From positions 34,910-98,909 of the forward strand of contig NZ_JBAHUQ010000025.1 of assembly GCF_036689865.1 (NCBI RefSeq): 64,000 bases of DNA, written 5' to 3'. The notes under the pieces are model-generated. The model searched no databases. It was not told where the DNA came from and saw only the letters and a list, made by a program, of their open reading frames with translations. Both the position numbers and the translations under genes were made by a program. Below, in pieces: positions 31,132-39,737 of this stretch (positions are counted from its first letter, which is position 1; each line of letters opens with the position of its first letter). This DNA is from Magnetococcus sp. PR-3. Lineage in GTDB: Bacteria; Pseudomonadota; Magnetococcia; Magnetococcales; Magnetococcaceae.

Positions 31132-31321
31132 TTTCCCAATAACAGGTCAGACATACAGACCTTTTAACCACACATCCACCAAGTAAAGCACGGCCAACCG
31201 CTGCGGATATGCGCTTACGCTCTTGACAGATGCATGCATCGCTTACATCGCATCAACATTGAATCATCTCAGTTAAATGCCAGAGCCGCAAATCATCGTA
31301 GATATGCCCTTATTCTCAGCT

Positions 31322-31345
31322 AGGTGTGTGCAGCTTGCACACCCT
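31322..31345. terminator. Hairpin between convergent genes, terminator-like
   Basis: AGG-GTGTGC pairs with GCACAC-CCT around a 5-base loop (AGCTT), with one bulged T. It lies in the 234-base gap between the NarL regulator and the convergent caspase gene. It has no T run, so it is only terminator-like. No gene was seen in the remainder of the gap. Confidence 0.35.
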
Positions 31346-31365
31346 CAACACGTCCATCATCCTGC

Positions 31366-34300
31366 TTAAGGGTGCGCACGCCCAATCGTAGGATGATCTT
31401 GAGGGATTGACCAATAGCGCTGCTGATCCACACTCTCTCTCGGCTGTAAGGCACGTTCTGATACAGACTTACCGAGAAAGACCCCCCGAATATCTTTTAA
31501 TAGCTGGCGGATCTTAGCATAGTACCCGTGCCCAATATCACTCACGTTCACCTTTGAGACATCCACCATATCAATGCCAGAGACTGGCACAATGGGTTCA
31601 CTAGAGTCCCCTAAACGATGAAACCCCCCGTGAAACTCTTTAGATACTCTTAACGCCATATCCTGACTGGCAGCATAAACCGTGGTTCTTTTAGCCAGCT
31701 GACGCATGGCCGGGGCAATCTCTTTTTGGAAGGTTCCTGCATCAATATCCGGTGCTGCTAGAACAATTTCATTAAACAAGGGTCTGGTGTTTTCTTTCAG
31801 TTTACCTTCAATTTTTTCCAAGGCCATACCCAACAGATTTGTTCCCATACTGTGGGCTAAAAGGTAGATGTTATCGACCTTTTCACGCTGCGCAATGGTA
31901 AGCAAAAACTCTGCAAGGTCCCCTTTAGACCAATCCTTATTGGTCCAGGCATAGGAGTACTGTAATGGCGAAACAGAATCACCAGAAGGCCAAGTAAACA
32001 GAACAGGAACCAACGAGATACCTTCTGCATTCAGATCATAGGTAATTTGTGCGGTTCGGCGGGCAGCTTCTTCAAAACCATTATTAAAGCCATGGACATA
32101 GACAAGCATATCCCGTTTTTTTTGGCCATCCAAAGTCTTGGTCAACGACTGTTTAAAAGCTTCTTTGCTTAGGCTTTTAACCTTGAGTAACACCACATGT
32201 TTGCTGGGGTCCTGGGTGAACTCAAACCGTATCAGATCCGGACTTTCCATCTCACCCGGTGCATGGTTGGGGGGAATACTCACCCAAAGATGCCCAAATT
32301 CAAGTTGCCCCCGCTGGTTTCCAAACAGCTTAACACCCCGATCATTTGGCTTTTCCTCTGCCCGGTTGGTGCCGTAAAAAACCTTAACCGAAACAAAGTC
32401 ACCCCCCTGCTCTTTTTGGATAACACCACGGGTTTTAGCCTTCTTTTTACCTTTGCGAACAGCCTTTGATGCCCTATTGACCTGTACTGGAAAGCTCACT
32501 TGATCGGTAAACCACTCTTCAGGAACCAGAGAAAAACTCCCCCGCTTGTTGCTCATGGTATGCTCAAAGAGTTGTTCCAAAGGGTTCGACCCTCCCCGTG
32601 AGGTCGCAACGGCTACGGCTTTACCTGTTAGTCCTCGACTCTCTAACAAACTGGCACGGATGGGTGAGGGAGAGACCAGAATTTTCAGTATCTCCTCCCC
32701 GTGACTCTCTACTTCAAAGGCATCATTTAAATCAACGGTACTTTTGGCGGATATCTTAGCTGAACTGGTCAGGTGCATTTTTTTTCGGGGTGGTGAGATC
32801 GCTTCAACCTTACCCTCTTCAGTGATATTAAGTATATAGACAAACCAATCCTTATCGGTTGGGTTATCTATTTGAAAGGTAAGGACATCTCCATAGTTGA
32901 GCGTTTGCTTGGCCAAACCATGCATTGGCTGCGGCTTACCGACCCGGTAACTCACTTTTTTGCCACCAGGTTTAGGGCGAGCCGTCACACAGTTTGCAGA
33001 CCGACGTTTACGGCAGCGTGTATCGGGCACTAAGTGTGTGACCTTAATCTTTAACGGGCTAGGCTTGCTGCTGCTCAAGGCCTTCAACTCACGTAACCGT
33101 AAAATTTTACGTAAATTATCCTGTAGTAGAGCGATCCCTGATTGGGGCTCCTGCATAGAGATTGACAGTTGGTTAAAGAGCGGCTTACCTGCTGGGCTTA
33201 AAATCCATAATTCAGGCTCCCCTTCCCGGTAAGCAGGGGGTAATACAGAAAGACGCCCTTGGGCATCATACTGAGCGCGGGGCGTCAGAGCTTTCCGTCG
33301 GTCCAAACGCATAACCCGCAGCAGCATATCGGCTTGTTCAGAAGCAGATACCAGCTCAAATCCCGGTAAGCCTGTTAGCTGCTGCTGTATGCGCTGGAGT
33401 AAAGAGGCATCCAGATCCTTGGCAAACTCCGCACTCAGGTGGAGCTTCATCGGCTCAAAGGCATGGACATGCTCAATCTCTTCCAACATATCCCCCACCA
33501 CCAAGGGTGCAGAGGCTTTGCCAATGCTGGTGAAGGTATCGACCTCTGTCAGAACTACCGTTGTTAAAGATTGGGGGTCTTTAACATGGGGTTGATACAG
33601 TCGATAAACAGATCCCTCTGTCGCGCCACTTAACTGCCCAGTCTCTAAGAGTACCTCCCCCTCAGTATAAACTTCAGAAATGGCAACCCTTGGTAACTTG
33701 GGAGCAAATTGCCCCCCAAATACCTGGCGGTTCCCGACCCCTGTCAGTTGAGGCGTTTGATCACCGTTGCCCTCTAACTTGACCTGAGCTTGAGCACGCG
33801 TAAACAGGTCTTCCCAGGTCTCACCAGGCTGAGTCTGTTTCATCGCTTCAACCCAGCGCCAAGTAAAGAGCCCATAACTGGCCCCGTCATCATTTCGGTA
33901 TTCCGAGGCTGTTTCACTATCCCGGGCAGAACCAATTTGGATACCTTTGGAGAAATCCGGCGCATTGTAGGTTGCGCGCCCCAAGGGGTGTAAGCGCTGA
34001 TCCAAAGGTACAGCACGTGAGGCTACGGTCTTCACACCGCGGGAGACCGTTGCTGAATGGCAACTGTCTGAGACTAAGATAACCTGACCCGCTTTGGCAT
34101 AGATGGGTGCTAACCAATGGCCTAACTGATCATCCAACAGATCATAGTTATCCTTCGCCGTGCTCTGGGTATCGTGCCGTGCACCATAGACCACCCAGGT
34201 TTGATCTTCTCCAGAGGCTTCATCACCATTTAAATCCGTGGTAAACGAGCCATGACCAGAGTAGTGGATATAGACAAAGTCCCCCTGGTTAATACGGTTA

Positions 34301-34560
34301 AGTAGCGTTTTAAACCCCTGCTCAACCCCACCTAGCGTGGCCTGCTCATTGAGTAGCGTGGTAATGCCTTGCTCTGTAAACCCAAAACGCTCTAAGAGTG
34401 TTTGCTTAACAATTTTTACATCATTCACAGCACCCGATAGAGAGGTCAAACCGCTCTTACTGTAATCATCAATACCAATTAAAAGCGCGTGTTTAGCAGC
34501 CTGGGCAGGTGTAGAAAAGAGAAATATTAAACCCATTAAAAATGGTACACAGCGTATCAT
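31366..34560 (-). CDS. Exported caspase-like protease with DUF4384 and DUF900-type alpha/beta hydrolase
   Basis: 1,064 residues. ATG at 34560 follows GAGGG with a 7-base spacer. The signal peptide is cut near AQA-AK. Residues 23-290 are a C14-type caspase fold with the His-Cys dyad H103 (YSGHGS) and C167 (SDSCHSA). A middle region is followed by a DUF4384-like domain (about 545-650; DVLTFQIDNPTDKDWFVYIL). The C-terminal third (about 735-1010) matches DUF900-type alpha/beta hydrolases: VKVFYGTNRA at its start, VYVHGFNNGF as oxyanion segment and nucleophile Ser in LLAHSMGTN. A protease and an esterase/lipase-like enzyme are therefore in one periplasmic or envelope protein. Clan CD caspases usually cut after Arg, Lys or Asp; the substrate here is unknown. 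It is divergent from the WD40-caspase. Confidence 0.88.
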   Translation of the reverse strand: MIRCVPFLMGLIFLFSTPAQAAKHALLIGIDDYSKSGLTSLSGAVNDVKIVKQTLLERFGFTEQGITTLLNEQATLGGVEQGFKTLLNRINQGDFVYIHYSGHGSFTTDLNGDEASGEDQTWVVYGARHDTQSTAKDNYDLLDDQLGHWLAPIYAKAGQVILVSDSCHSATVSRGVKTVASRAVPLDQRLHPLGRATYNAPDFSKGIQIGSARDSETASEYRNDDGASYGLFTWRWVEAMKQTQPGETWEDLFTRAQAQVKLEGNGDQTPQLTGVGNRQVFGGQFAPKLPRVAISEVYTEGEVLLETGQLSGATEGSVYRLYQPHVKDPQSLTTVVLTEVDTFTSIGKASAPLVVGDMLEEIEHVHAFEPMKLHLSAEFAKDLDASLLQRIQQQLTGLPGFELVSASEQADMLLRVMRLDRRKALTPRAQYDAQGRLSVLPPAYREGEPELWILSPAGKPLFNQLSISMQEPQSGIALLQDNLRKILRLRELKALSSSKPSPLKIKVTHLVPDTRCRKRRSANCVTARPKPGGKKVSYRVGKPQPMHGLAKQTLNYGDVLTFQIDNPTDKDWFVYILNITEEGKVEAISPPRKKMHLTSSAKISAKSTVDLNDAFEVESHGEEILKILVSPSPIRASLLESRGLTGKAVAVATSRGGSNPLEQLFEHTMSNKRGSFSLVPEEWFTDQVSFPVQVNRASKAVRKGKKKAKTRGVIQKEQGGDFVSVKVFYGTNRAEEKPNDRGVKLFGNQRGQLEFGHLWVSIPPNHAPGEMESPDLIRFEFTQDPSKHVVLLKVKSLSKEAFKQSLTKTLDGQKKRDMLVYVHGFNNGFEEAARRTAQITYDLNAEGISLVPVLFTWPSGDSVSPLQYSYAWTNKDWSKGDLAEFLLTIAQREKVDNIYLLAHSMGTNLLGMALEKIEGKLKENTRPLFNEIVLAAPDIDAGTFQKEIAPAMRQLAKRTTVYAASQDMALRVSKEFHGGFHRLGDSSEPIVPVSGIDMVDVSKVNVSDIGHGYYAKIRQLLKDIRGVFLGKSVSERALQPRESVDQQRYWSIPQDHPTIGRAHP

Positions 34561-34983
34561 CGCATATCCCTCACGGATGAGTTCTCAACCTAACTGAACA
34601 TTTGGACCGTATCCCTCTAAAGACTATCTTTACCTCTATAAGCTAAGCCAGGATCAACTCTGCTCGATGTTGCGATTAAAGAGATCTACTTTAGTTAAAC
34701 AAACCAAAATAACCATATATTAGAATGAAAAAAAATACGCTTCTTACTTTTCATTTTTTATCCGCCAGACCGCCACACAAACAGAGCTTCATGTTTTTTA
34801 AGTCATCGGGTCTCATTCACAGCAGCGAAATACAGATCATATACCCCTCGATACGCCATCTGTTTGTCTAAGTATTCAATAGCCGCCAGCCCCCTCAGCC
34901 CATGAAGGTGTTGCCCAAACGTGAATGCCCCCATATGCTATGGAGATTATTAAAAGCCTACCTTACTGGCTGGGGGATATATT
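34561..34983. other. Divergent intergenic region between two caspase genes (423 bp)
   Basis: No gene was seen. An AT-rich inverted repeat, AATGAAAA (34724-34731) with TTTTCATT (34748-34755), lies midway. Promoters for both caspase genes must lie here or overlap this stretch. No confident -35/-10 was identified. Confidence 0.45.
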
Positions 34984-37900
34984 GTGTCGATAAAAAAAAG
35001 ACATGTCACAGGCGACCATCTATCTATACACAACATTTTTTTCTTTTTTATATTTGCCTTACTTAACCTACTCTCCAGCCCACTGTCCTGGGCTGATAAG
35101 CCGATTATACTGACCTACAAGCCCCTAAAAAATGCCAACGTCCATGATCATTATCAGACGAATATGACGTTTCGCTACTGGAAGCTCCAGGGGCAGAAAC
35201 GCGTTGATGATCTCAAAGATTTCAAAACCTATATTACGGGTCGTGGGCGCTATCAAACCTATGCTTTTTCCACCGATGAGAACAATCAGCCATCCATTAT
35301 GCGGTATGTTTTTGCGGATGAAAACCTTGGAGCAACAGGAGTCTATTCCAAACCAACCTACACGCAACGCCCCCTACATCGCCAAGGTTACACCGTGACC
35401 AAACAGCTGGATGGGAGTTGGTCCTTTACCCCGGATGAAAAATTCACCCCAGATGAAAAGCTCAAAAAACGTTTAATAAAGCTGGCCGATGCACCCTTTC
35501 TATTTGCAACCCTCGGCCAATGGATTGCTCAACACCCCTGGCAAAAGGGTGTACCACGCCCCTTTACGCCCGATCTATTAAACCGATTAAAATTAAAACA
35601 GGGCAAACTGACCCTTCTTCACCATGAAGAGCGTTGGCAAAGGCCGGTTTTACGCTTTGCGGTAACATGGCAGGAAAAAAGTGGACCACTGATCGCTCAG
35701 CAGATGCAAGGGGTGCTCTATATCGATGCCTTGAGCAGTCGGCCCATAAAACTTTCCCTCTCAGGCCCCATTTCTAAACCGTTATCTCTTAAAAAACAGC
35801 CCCACTTTATACAAGGTCAAAAGACTTTTTATCGAGCTTGGAGCTACAGTGACGACCCCAATATCAGCCTATCCGTTGAGACCATCCCCCAAATTGCCCC
35901 CGAGAGCCAGGTTGTCTCTATGGATCTCTCCCCAGATGGTAAAACATTGAGTTTTTTAACCGACTCAGAACAGTTGGTTTTTTGGGATGTAGATACACGT
36001 CGTACCATCGCCACCCATCAGGAATCCAAAAATGTACTGATGTATCATCGAGCTCCGATCGAGACCCCAGCCGAGACATTACCTATGCTGGTTCTCTTTG
36101 ATAATATTGGCTATACAGCCGGTTACTCAGGTACCAGCGGAAAACTACGCTGGACCGGTACCCGCGATGCCGCACGTCGAGAGGTTAAAGACCGACCTAG
36201 AGCTTTTACCACCCTTGGCATCTATCCCATTATTGGCTACCCAGATAGTAAGATCGCCATGTTAAACATGGGATTTAGAAAAAATATCCCTATGTATTTT
36301 AGTACCGAGCAAGGGGGGATTATGGCACTCGGTAGTAATGACCGTGGTAATTTATTGGCCTCTTTGGGTAAGGATGGAACCTTACAGTTAAGAGAGCTTG
36401 CCTTTGATCATAACTGTACAAAGATGGAATTCGATCTCGGTGAATGGTGTGAAGATCTATATTTGGATGAAGAGACCCTTATCGCACAGTTGGATCAGGT
36501 CAATACTCAAGCTGTTCAGAGCTTATATGTACATCCGCAAGGCTCTTTAATCGCCTGGAGTGACGCAAACGCAGACATACACCTATGGTACCCTAAGCAG
36601 AATCATAGACATGTCATTAAGCAGGCAGGACGCTTTATAAGGTTTGATCAATCCGGTTTATTCATGGCGTCCGATCAAGGGATGTGGGATCTCTCATCCA
36701 CCACACCTAAGCAAACTCAACGCTGGCCCTCAGATACAGCTGGACCCGTCGCACTGTCCAAAGATGGAAAAACTGTATTTCTAGCCCGCCAACAGCAGGA
36801 ACGTTTTTTTGTCGAAATGCGAGACAGCAAAAACGGGGCACCATTGGATACCATTCATTCCAGCAGTTGGGGCATTACTTTTACCAGCCCCTTTAGTGAT
36901 GGCCATACGTTTACACTGGGCAAGAACAAAAGTGGCATATGGGATCTCAAGACCCCATCATTTAAAAGCATGTCCATGCCCGTCACCCCAACTTTGACCG
37001 ATGCAACCGTGCAAAAAAAAGGGGCAAGCCTTGCCTTTGGTACACCGGGTATGACGGTGGTCTCAGACTCTACTACAAATAATCAGGCAACCCGTATTAA
37101 CACGGCTGGTTCAGCTCTGGCCTTGGCCAAGGATGGACGTTTGGCACTGGGAGGGTGGAACCTGAAGGCCCAGATCTTACTGTACAAAACCGACAGTGAA
37201 AAAAGACAACGGACCATTAAAACCGATGAAGAAGGGTTTGTTTGGAACCTTGCTTTTACCAACAGCCAAACAGGTATCGATCTAATTATGGTCACCAGTG
37301 ATGGTGTCATAACGGCCTGGGATAAAACCGGGGAAAAACCGGTATGGCGCGTAGAGGAGGATAAAGCCTACACCACTTTAAAACTCGCGATGGATGCCAA
37401 AAGTCGCTATCTGGTGGTTGGGCCTGTTTCATCACTCAAAGGGGGTATGTGGAATAAGAGGATCCCGGTTATACGCATCTATAACTTGCAAACCGGTGAG
37501 CTTATTCGAGAAATGAACCCATTGTGGGATCTTAACAGTCAAATACAACTGGCGTTAAGCCCCGATGGCACAACCCTGGTCTGCTCCACAGAGAAGGGGA
37601 GCGTTTACCTGTATGATGTCGCGTCGGGTGTTACCCGCTCTAATTTTAAAGCCCATGATGTTGCCATTACCAGCCTTCGGTTTATGGAAGAGAGTACGCG
37701 TTTTTTTACCGCCAGTCAGGATGGTTCTATAAAGATTTGGACTGTACAAGAGCAGCCACCTATGAGCGCTGTTTTCTCTAAGTCGCGTCATCAGCTCATG
37801 TTAAAAGACCTTGACCTTCATAGAAAGAGCCATCATATCGCGACCTTAATTGGTGTCGGGGATGAAGAGTTTATCATCACCACACAAGATGGATACTACA

Positions 37901-39291
37901 CAGCATCCCCAGGTGCATTACGGGCATTGGCGTTGGTTCAAGACAGTAAAGCTTTTGATTTTGAATCGTTTGATCTCTATATGAACCGACCGGATATCAT
38001 CCTAAAGCGTTTAGGTTTTGCCGATGAACAGTATCTTAAGGTTTTAACAACAGCTCACCAAAAACGGTTAAAACGCGAAGGCTTTTCAGAGCTTCCTTCC
38101 CTACGTCTGAACGGGAATCAACCCCCCTCACTGGAGCTGTCCACCCCTGCCCCAGCCTTCACCAAAGCCCGTTCCGTTTCACTCCAACTTATGGCAACAC
38201 GTGGGGAACAAGCCTTAAAGCGCCTAAGGGTTACGGTCAACTCTGTTCCTGTACCTAAGTGGAATGACCTCGCCATAGAGGATCAACCCACTTGGACACA
38301 AGAAATTGAGCTTAACCTAGCCCCAGGCCAAAACCGTATTAAACTATGGGTAGAAGATGTATGGGGTATCCGCAGCCCTGCACAGACGATGGTCATTACT
38401 CAAACAGCCCCACCACGCCAGCCTGACCTCTATTTTTTTGCTGTGGGGGTCTCTAAATACAACAACGCCAACCTGAACCTCAACTACTCCGCCAAGGATG
38501 CTCAAGATCTGGCGCAGTTATTTGGTCAATTTTCCGGTCAATCCTTTAATAAGGTCCATATAAAGACCGTACTGGACCAACAAGCCACAACCACCACGAT
38601 TAAACAACAAGCTCAGAGCTTTTTGGCCAAGACACGTCCGAACGATCTGATCATTCTCTTTTTTGCTGGCCATGGTTTGTTGGATGAAAAGCTGAACTAC
38701 TACTTCGCCACCACAGATATCGATCCCAACCAGCCACAAAAAGCTGGCTTAGCCTATGATGATATTCCTGGGCTACTTAAACAGACAGCCGCCCATAACC
38801 GTCTTATTTTGATTGATAGTTGTCACTCTGGTGAAGTGGATCCGGATATGACCAACCTTAAGCAGGTCTCTATGGAGCAGATCAACAATGGAAGTGCCAA
38901 CATACGGGGTAGGATCATGGGGGTGAAATCCTCCAAAAAAGCCAAACCCAAGGTGGGGCTAAAAACCAGCTTCAAGCTCATGCAAGATCTGTTTGCCAAT
39001 GTTGGAGATAGCGCAGGGGCAGTGGTGCTAGCAGCAGCAGGTGGGGCTGAGTATGCATTGGAGAATAGCCGGTGGCGTAATGGTGCGTTTACCTTCTCTT
39101 TACTTCAGGGGTTGAATACTGGTTTGGCCGATTTAAACAAAGATGGGGCGATTAAAATTACCGAGTTAACCCGTTGGGTCAAAAAACGTGTGGCAGAGTT
39201 AACCAAAAATGGTCAACACCCCACAGCCCGATCAAGAAATATTGATCTGGACTTTACCATTACCACCGTTTCCAAACAGGCGTCCCCTTAG
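34984..39291 (+). CDS. Exported WD40-repeat protein with C-terminal caspase domain
   Basis: 1,435 residues. The GTG start at 34984 follows GGGGGAT. The signal peptide ends near SWA-D. An N-terminal domain of unknown type (about 40-300) is followed by a WD40-type propeller (about 305-930), with blades such as MDLSPDGKTLSFL...LVFWDVDT and a final DGSIKIW. An Ig-like segment (about 1045-1140) precedes the C14 caspase (about 1148-1425), with H1230 (FFAGHGL) and C1280 (IDSCHSGE). Near the C-terminus DLNKDGAIKITEL is an EF-hand/dockerin-like calcium loop. The propeller probably acts as the sensing or scaffold part that controls the protease. It is divergent from the caspase-DUF900 gene. Confidence 0.9.
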   Translation: MSIKKRHVTGDHLSIHNIFFFFIFALLNLLSSPLSWADKPIILTYKPLKNANVHDHYQTNMTFRYWKLQGQKRVDDLKDFKTYITGRGRYQTYAFSTDENNQPSIMRYVFADENLGATGVYSKPTYTQRPLHRQGYTVTKQLDGSWSFTPDEKFTPDEKLKKRLIKLADAPFLFATLGQWIAQHPWQKGVPRPFTPDLLNRLKLKQGKLTLLHHEERWQRPVLRFAVTWQEKSGPLIAQQMQGVLYIDALSSRPIKLSLSGPISKPLSLKKQPHFIQGQKTFYRAWSYSDDPNISLSVETIPQIAPESQVVSMDLSPDGKTLSFLTDSEQLVFWDVDTRRTIATHQESKNVLMYHRAPIETPAETLPMLVLFDNIGYTAGYSGTSGKLRWTGTRDAARREVKDRPRAFTTLGIYPIIGYPDSKIAMLNMGFRKNIPMYFSTEQGGIMALGSNDRGNLLASLGKDGTLQLRELAFDHNCTKMEFDLGEWCEDLYLDEETLIAQLDQVNTQAVQSLYVHPQGSLIAWSDANADIHLWYPKQNHRHVIKQAGRFIRFDQSGLFMASDQGMWDLSSTTPKQTQRWPSDTAGPVALSKDGKTVFLARQQQERFFVEMRDSKNGAPLDTIHSSSWGITFTSPFSDGHTFTLGKNKSGIWDLKTPSFKSMSMPVTPTLTDATVQKKGASLAFGTPGMTVVSDSTTNNQATRINTAGSALALAKDGRLALGGWNLKAQILLYKTDSEKRQRTIKTDEEGFVWNLAFTNSQTGIDLIMVTSDGVITAWDKTGEKPVWRVEEDKAYTTLKLAMDAKSRYLVVGPVSSLKGGMWNKRIPVIRIYNLQTGELIREMNPLWDLNSQIQLALSPDGTTLVCSTEKGSVYLYDVASGVTRSNFKAHDVAITSLRFMEESTRFFTASQDGSIKIWTVQEQPPMSAVFSKSRHQLMLKDLDLHRKSHHIATLIGVGDEEFIITTQDGYYTASPGALRALALVQDSKAFDFESFDLYMNRPDIILKRLGFADEQYLKVLTTAHQKRLKREGFSELPSLRLNGNQPPSLELSTPAPAFTKARSVSLQLMATRGEQALKRLRVTVNSVPVPKWNDLAIEDQPTWTQEIELNLAPGQNRIKLWVEDVWGIRSPAQTMVITQTAPPRQPDLYFFAVGVSKYNNANLNLNYSAKDAQDLAQLFGQFSGQSFNKVHIKTVLDQQATTTTIKQQAQSFLAKTRPNDLIILFFAGHGLLDEKLNYYFATTDIDPNQPQKAGLAYDDIPGLLKQTAAHNRLILIDSCHSGEVDPDMTNLKQVSMEQINNGSANIRGRIMGVKSSKKAKPKVGLKTSFKLMQDLFANVGDSAGAVVLAAAGGAEYALENSRWRNGAFTFSLLQGLNTGLADLNKDGAIKITELTRWVKKRVAELTKNGQHPTARSRNIDLDFTITTVSKQASP

Positions 39292-39295
39292 AGAA

Positions 39296-39326
39296 ATCAG
39301 GGGAAGATACAACCCCTTCCCCTGAT
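39296..39326 (+). terminator. Strong hairpin after the WD40-caspase gene
   Basis: ATCAGGGGAAG pairs perfectly over 11 bases with CTTCCCCTGAT around a 9-base loop, starting 5 bases after the stop codon. No T run follows, so it may act as an mRNA 3' stabiliser or a Rho-assisted terminator. Confidence 0.6.
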
Positions 39327-39479
39327 CATAGCCTTAGACACAAGATCCAGTCAGTCATCGCTATAGTCTAAGACTTTCCTGCTCTCATCGTTATCTGAAG
39401 CACGATTGTCTAGATTAGGCAGCATATATGCCTGCATAGAGGGCCCACAAAAGAAGCTTAACCAAGATTTATAGGAACA

Positions 39480-39509
39480 CACCCATAAAGCTTATGGGCA
39501 CCCTTTTTT
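39480..39509 (+). terminator. Short hairpin with T run
   Basis: CCCATAA-AGC-TTATGGG, a perfect 7-base stem, is followed within a few bases by TTTTTT. It has the classic intrinsic terminator shape and lies in the 446-base gap between the WD40-caspase and the transporter gene. No credible gene was seen in this gap. Confidence 0.5.
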
Positions 39510-39737
39510 ACCATGATTAACAGGGTAGGACAGATCGTTTTTGTGTCAAGTCCACCTGATCCATCCCACATCTTTATCTCGCCCGCAACACATGTCATCC
39601 CCTTCCCCATAGGAACAGAGTTAATTCTAGAAAAAAACCGGCTTTATAAAGATTTAGCATGTTTAACCCTATACGCTTACGATATGCTGTTTACTCTATA
39701 AGGCGAACGGCTTTATCTCTTGTGAGAGGTTATCCTT

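Noticed and set aside
34724..34755. AATGAAAA / TTTTCATT inverted repeat as a terminator
   Set aside because: It lies between divergent gene starts, not ends, and is made of A/T only. It was kept only as a note on the intergenic region.
39513..39701. A 62-residue plus-strand frame before the transporter gene
   Set aside because: No ribosome site and no domain. It lies directly after a terminator-like hairpin and looks like untranslated leader.
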